This document shows positions 62,901-64,000 of a stretch of DNA of 64,000 bases, one piece after another. The DNA comes from Melastoma dodecandrum. Taxonomy: Eukaryota > Streptophyta > Magnoliopsida > Myrtales > Melastomataceae. The stretch is from positions 62,001-126,000 of the forward strand of contig JARUPY010000072.1 in assembly GCA_029817715.1 (NCBI GenBank), in the 5' to 3' direction. The notes under the pieces are model-generated. The model was not told the DNA's origin and did not search any database. It saw only the letters and a program-made list of their open reading frames with translations. The position numbers and the translations under genes are program-made. How positions within the stretch are numbered: the stretch's first letter is position 1; every line of letters begins with the position of its first letter.

Positions 62901-63988
62901 ATCACAACAGTACCTTCCTTTCAAATTTTATGAACGGTATTATCCGCGGTCATGATTCCATTCCCTCCGTCGTGTGTCCAGGAATGCGAGAAAATAGTCT
63001 CATCTCCGGTAATATGGTGACCGCATCCAGAATCCACGACCCACTCTTTGTTGGAAGAAGGTTTCTTGCTTGAACTTCCTTTGGCCATCAAACAAGGTAC
63101 CCACGTCGAATCTTCGTTGACTGATTTGACGAGAAAACAATTACTCCAATCTTCTTCCTTTTGTTCTTCTTGTTTCTCCGCAACATCCGCATAATTTCCC
63201 GATTTCAATTTAACTCGGCAATTCCTTTTAATGTGACCGAGTTTCCCGCAGCGATAACACTTGAAACTCTTCTTCGAGAACTTCGAAGATTCTCCTTCCG
63301 GTTTACTTTCATTTTTCACCGAGTTACCCTTCTTTGTGAACAAAGCATTGCTCGACTCTTCCTTGATGCTCGTTCCAGCCATTTGTCTAGCCAACGACTC
63401 TTGTGAGGAGAGGAGATTCTCAAACTTTTCAAGCGACGGTTGTTGAGCCCACCCTTGAATTGAGGTGACAAATGAAGTGTACTCCGGTCGAAGTCCGCGG
63501 ATGATGTACCGCTTCATCCGAGCTTCCGAAATCCTCTCGTCCGGATTTAGAAGAGAGATTTCCGAACATAAGTTTTTCACCTTCAGAAAATATTCTGAGC
63601 ACGGCATTCCATCTTGCTTTGCAACCGCCAACTCATTCTTGAGCAATTGTAGCCGAGCTTCGTTCTTCTTGTTGAACAAACGATCAAGCGTATTCCAAAT
63701 CTCTCAAGCCGACGCACATCCCATTATGTGCTCGAAGATCTCATGTGAAACAGACCTCTTTAAAACAAATTCCGTCTTCGCATTACGTCTCTTCCAATTC
63801 TTGAGCGCTTCCGCATTTGCGTCAACATTCTCCGGAGCAATGGCACCATCGGCGACGACGACATCGCATAGATCTTCACCGACAAGATACAATTCCATAC
63901 AGGTTTTCCAAATCCGATAGTTGGACTGAGTCAAGAGCATCATTCCAAGACCCGCAACACGACCGCCACCTTCCATATCGAAGATCAA
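59994..63988 (-). pseudogene. Ty1/copia retrotransposon gag-pol, decayed
   Basis: The gag-pol order on the minus strand is that of copia: gag (from the right end), CCHC zinc knuckle (CYRCGKLGHIKRNC), protease (VVDSGCGHHITGD), integrase (HARLGH zinc finger, TDNGGEF, QQNGVAERK), reverse transcriptase (LYGLKQAPRAWF, LLFVDDIILTGS) and RNase H ([23 protein letters not shown]). Breaks seen: in-frame TGA at 63704-63706 in gag, in-frame TGA at 62921-62923 after the protease, a frameshift in an A7 run near 62300, a small duplication and frame disruption at 61111-61211 in RT, and a TGA near 60483 before RNase H. The first catalytic Asp of integrase, expected before the MGP motif, reads Cys. It cannot be autonomous. 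The gag start and 5' LTR lie outside or at the edge. Confidence 0.92.
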
Positions 63989-64000
63989 CGATACCTTCTT

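Overview
This window is nuclear DNA from a flowering plant. Its genes are rich in GT-AG introns, the intergenic DNA is AT-rich, and every recognisable protein is of plant type: plastid glutamine synthetase, plastid pyruvate kinase, a CBL-interacting kinase, plant mTERF proteins, a plastid NDH subunit, a POLLUX-like plastid channel, Aux/IAA and MRS2. I cannot name the species. Gene models were built by hand from reading frames, splice sites and remembered family sequences. Exon sums are in frame for every intact spliced gene.

Layout. (1) 236-2568 (+): chloroplast glutamine synthetase GS2, 13 coding exons. (2) 5394-8338 (+): plastid pyruvate kinase alpha (PKP1 type), with an amber codon in exon 1 and loss of two residues, including the metal-binding Glu, in exon 5; probably a pseudogene or null allele. 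(3) 8.3-14.3 kb: non-coding DNA with a 175-bp Tourist-type MITE (TAA duplication) and a 647-bp fold-back element with a 10-bp flanking repeat and perfect internal hairpins. (4) 14582-15886 (+): intronless CIPK4-like kinase. (5) 17-30 kb (-): tandem array of five mTERF genes. Copies A, D and E are intact and B and C are broken; B-C and D-E look like a duplicated two-gene block. (6) 30.1-31.0 kb: a fold-back element with a GC-rich core, just upstream of mTERF E. (7) 31340-37644 (-): acylamino-acid-releasing enzyme, 17-18 exons. It is head to head with (8) 37891-39039 (+), PNSB5/NDH18-like, with only 246 bp between the start codons. (9) 39490-46956 (+): POLLUX-like plastid envelope ion channel, 24 exons. 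(10) 47405-48413 (-): Aux/IAA repressor. (11) 48.4-54.4 kb: gene-poor DNA. (12) 54387-57203 (+): MRS2/MGT magnesium transporter, 11 exons. (13) 59.6-64 kb (-): decayed Ty1/copia element running off the right end.

How the genes relate. Four of the unique genes (GS2, PKP1, PNSB5, PEC-like) are plastid genes, but nothing suggests an operon-like system. The PNSB5-PEC neighbourhood matches the adjacent Arabidopsis loci At5g43750 and At5g43745 as I remember them, which supports both calls. The observations most worth following are the double lesion in PKP1, the mTERF birth-and-death array, the structured fold-back elements, the compact divergent promoter and three GC-AG introns. I found no clearly undescribed biological system.
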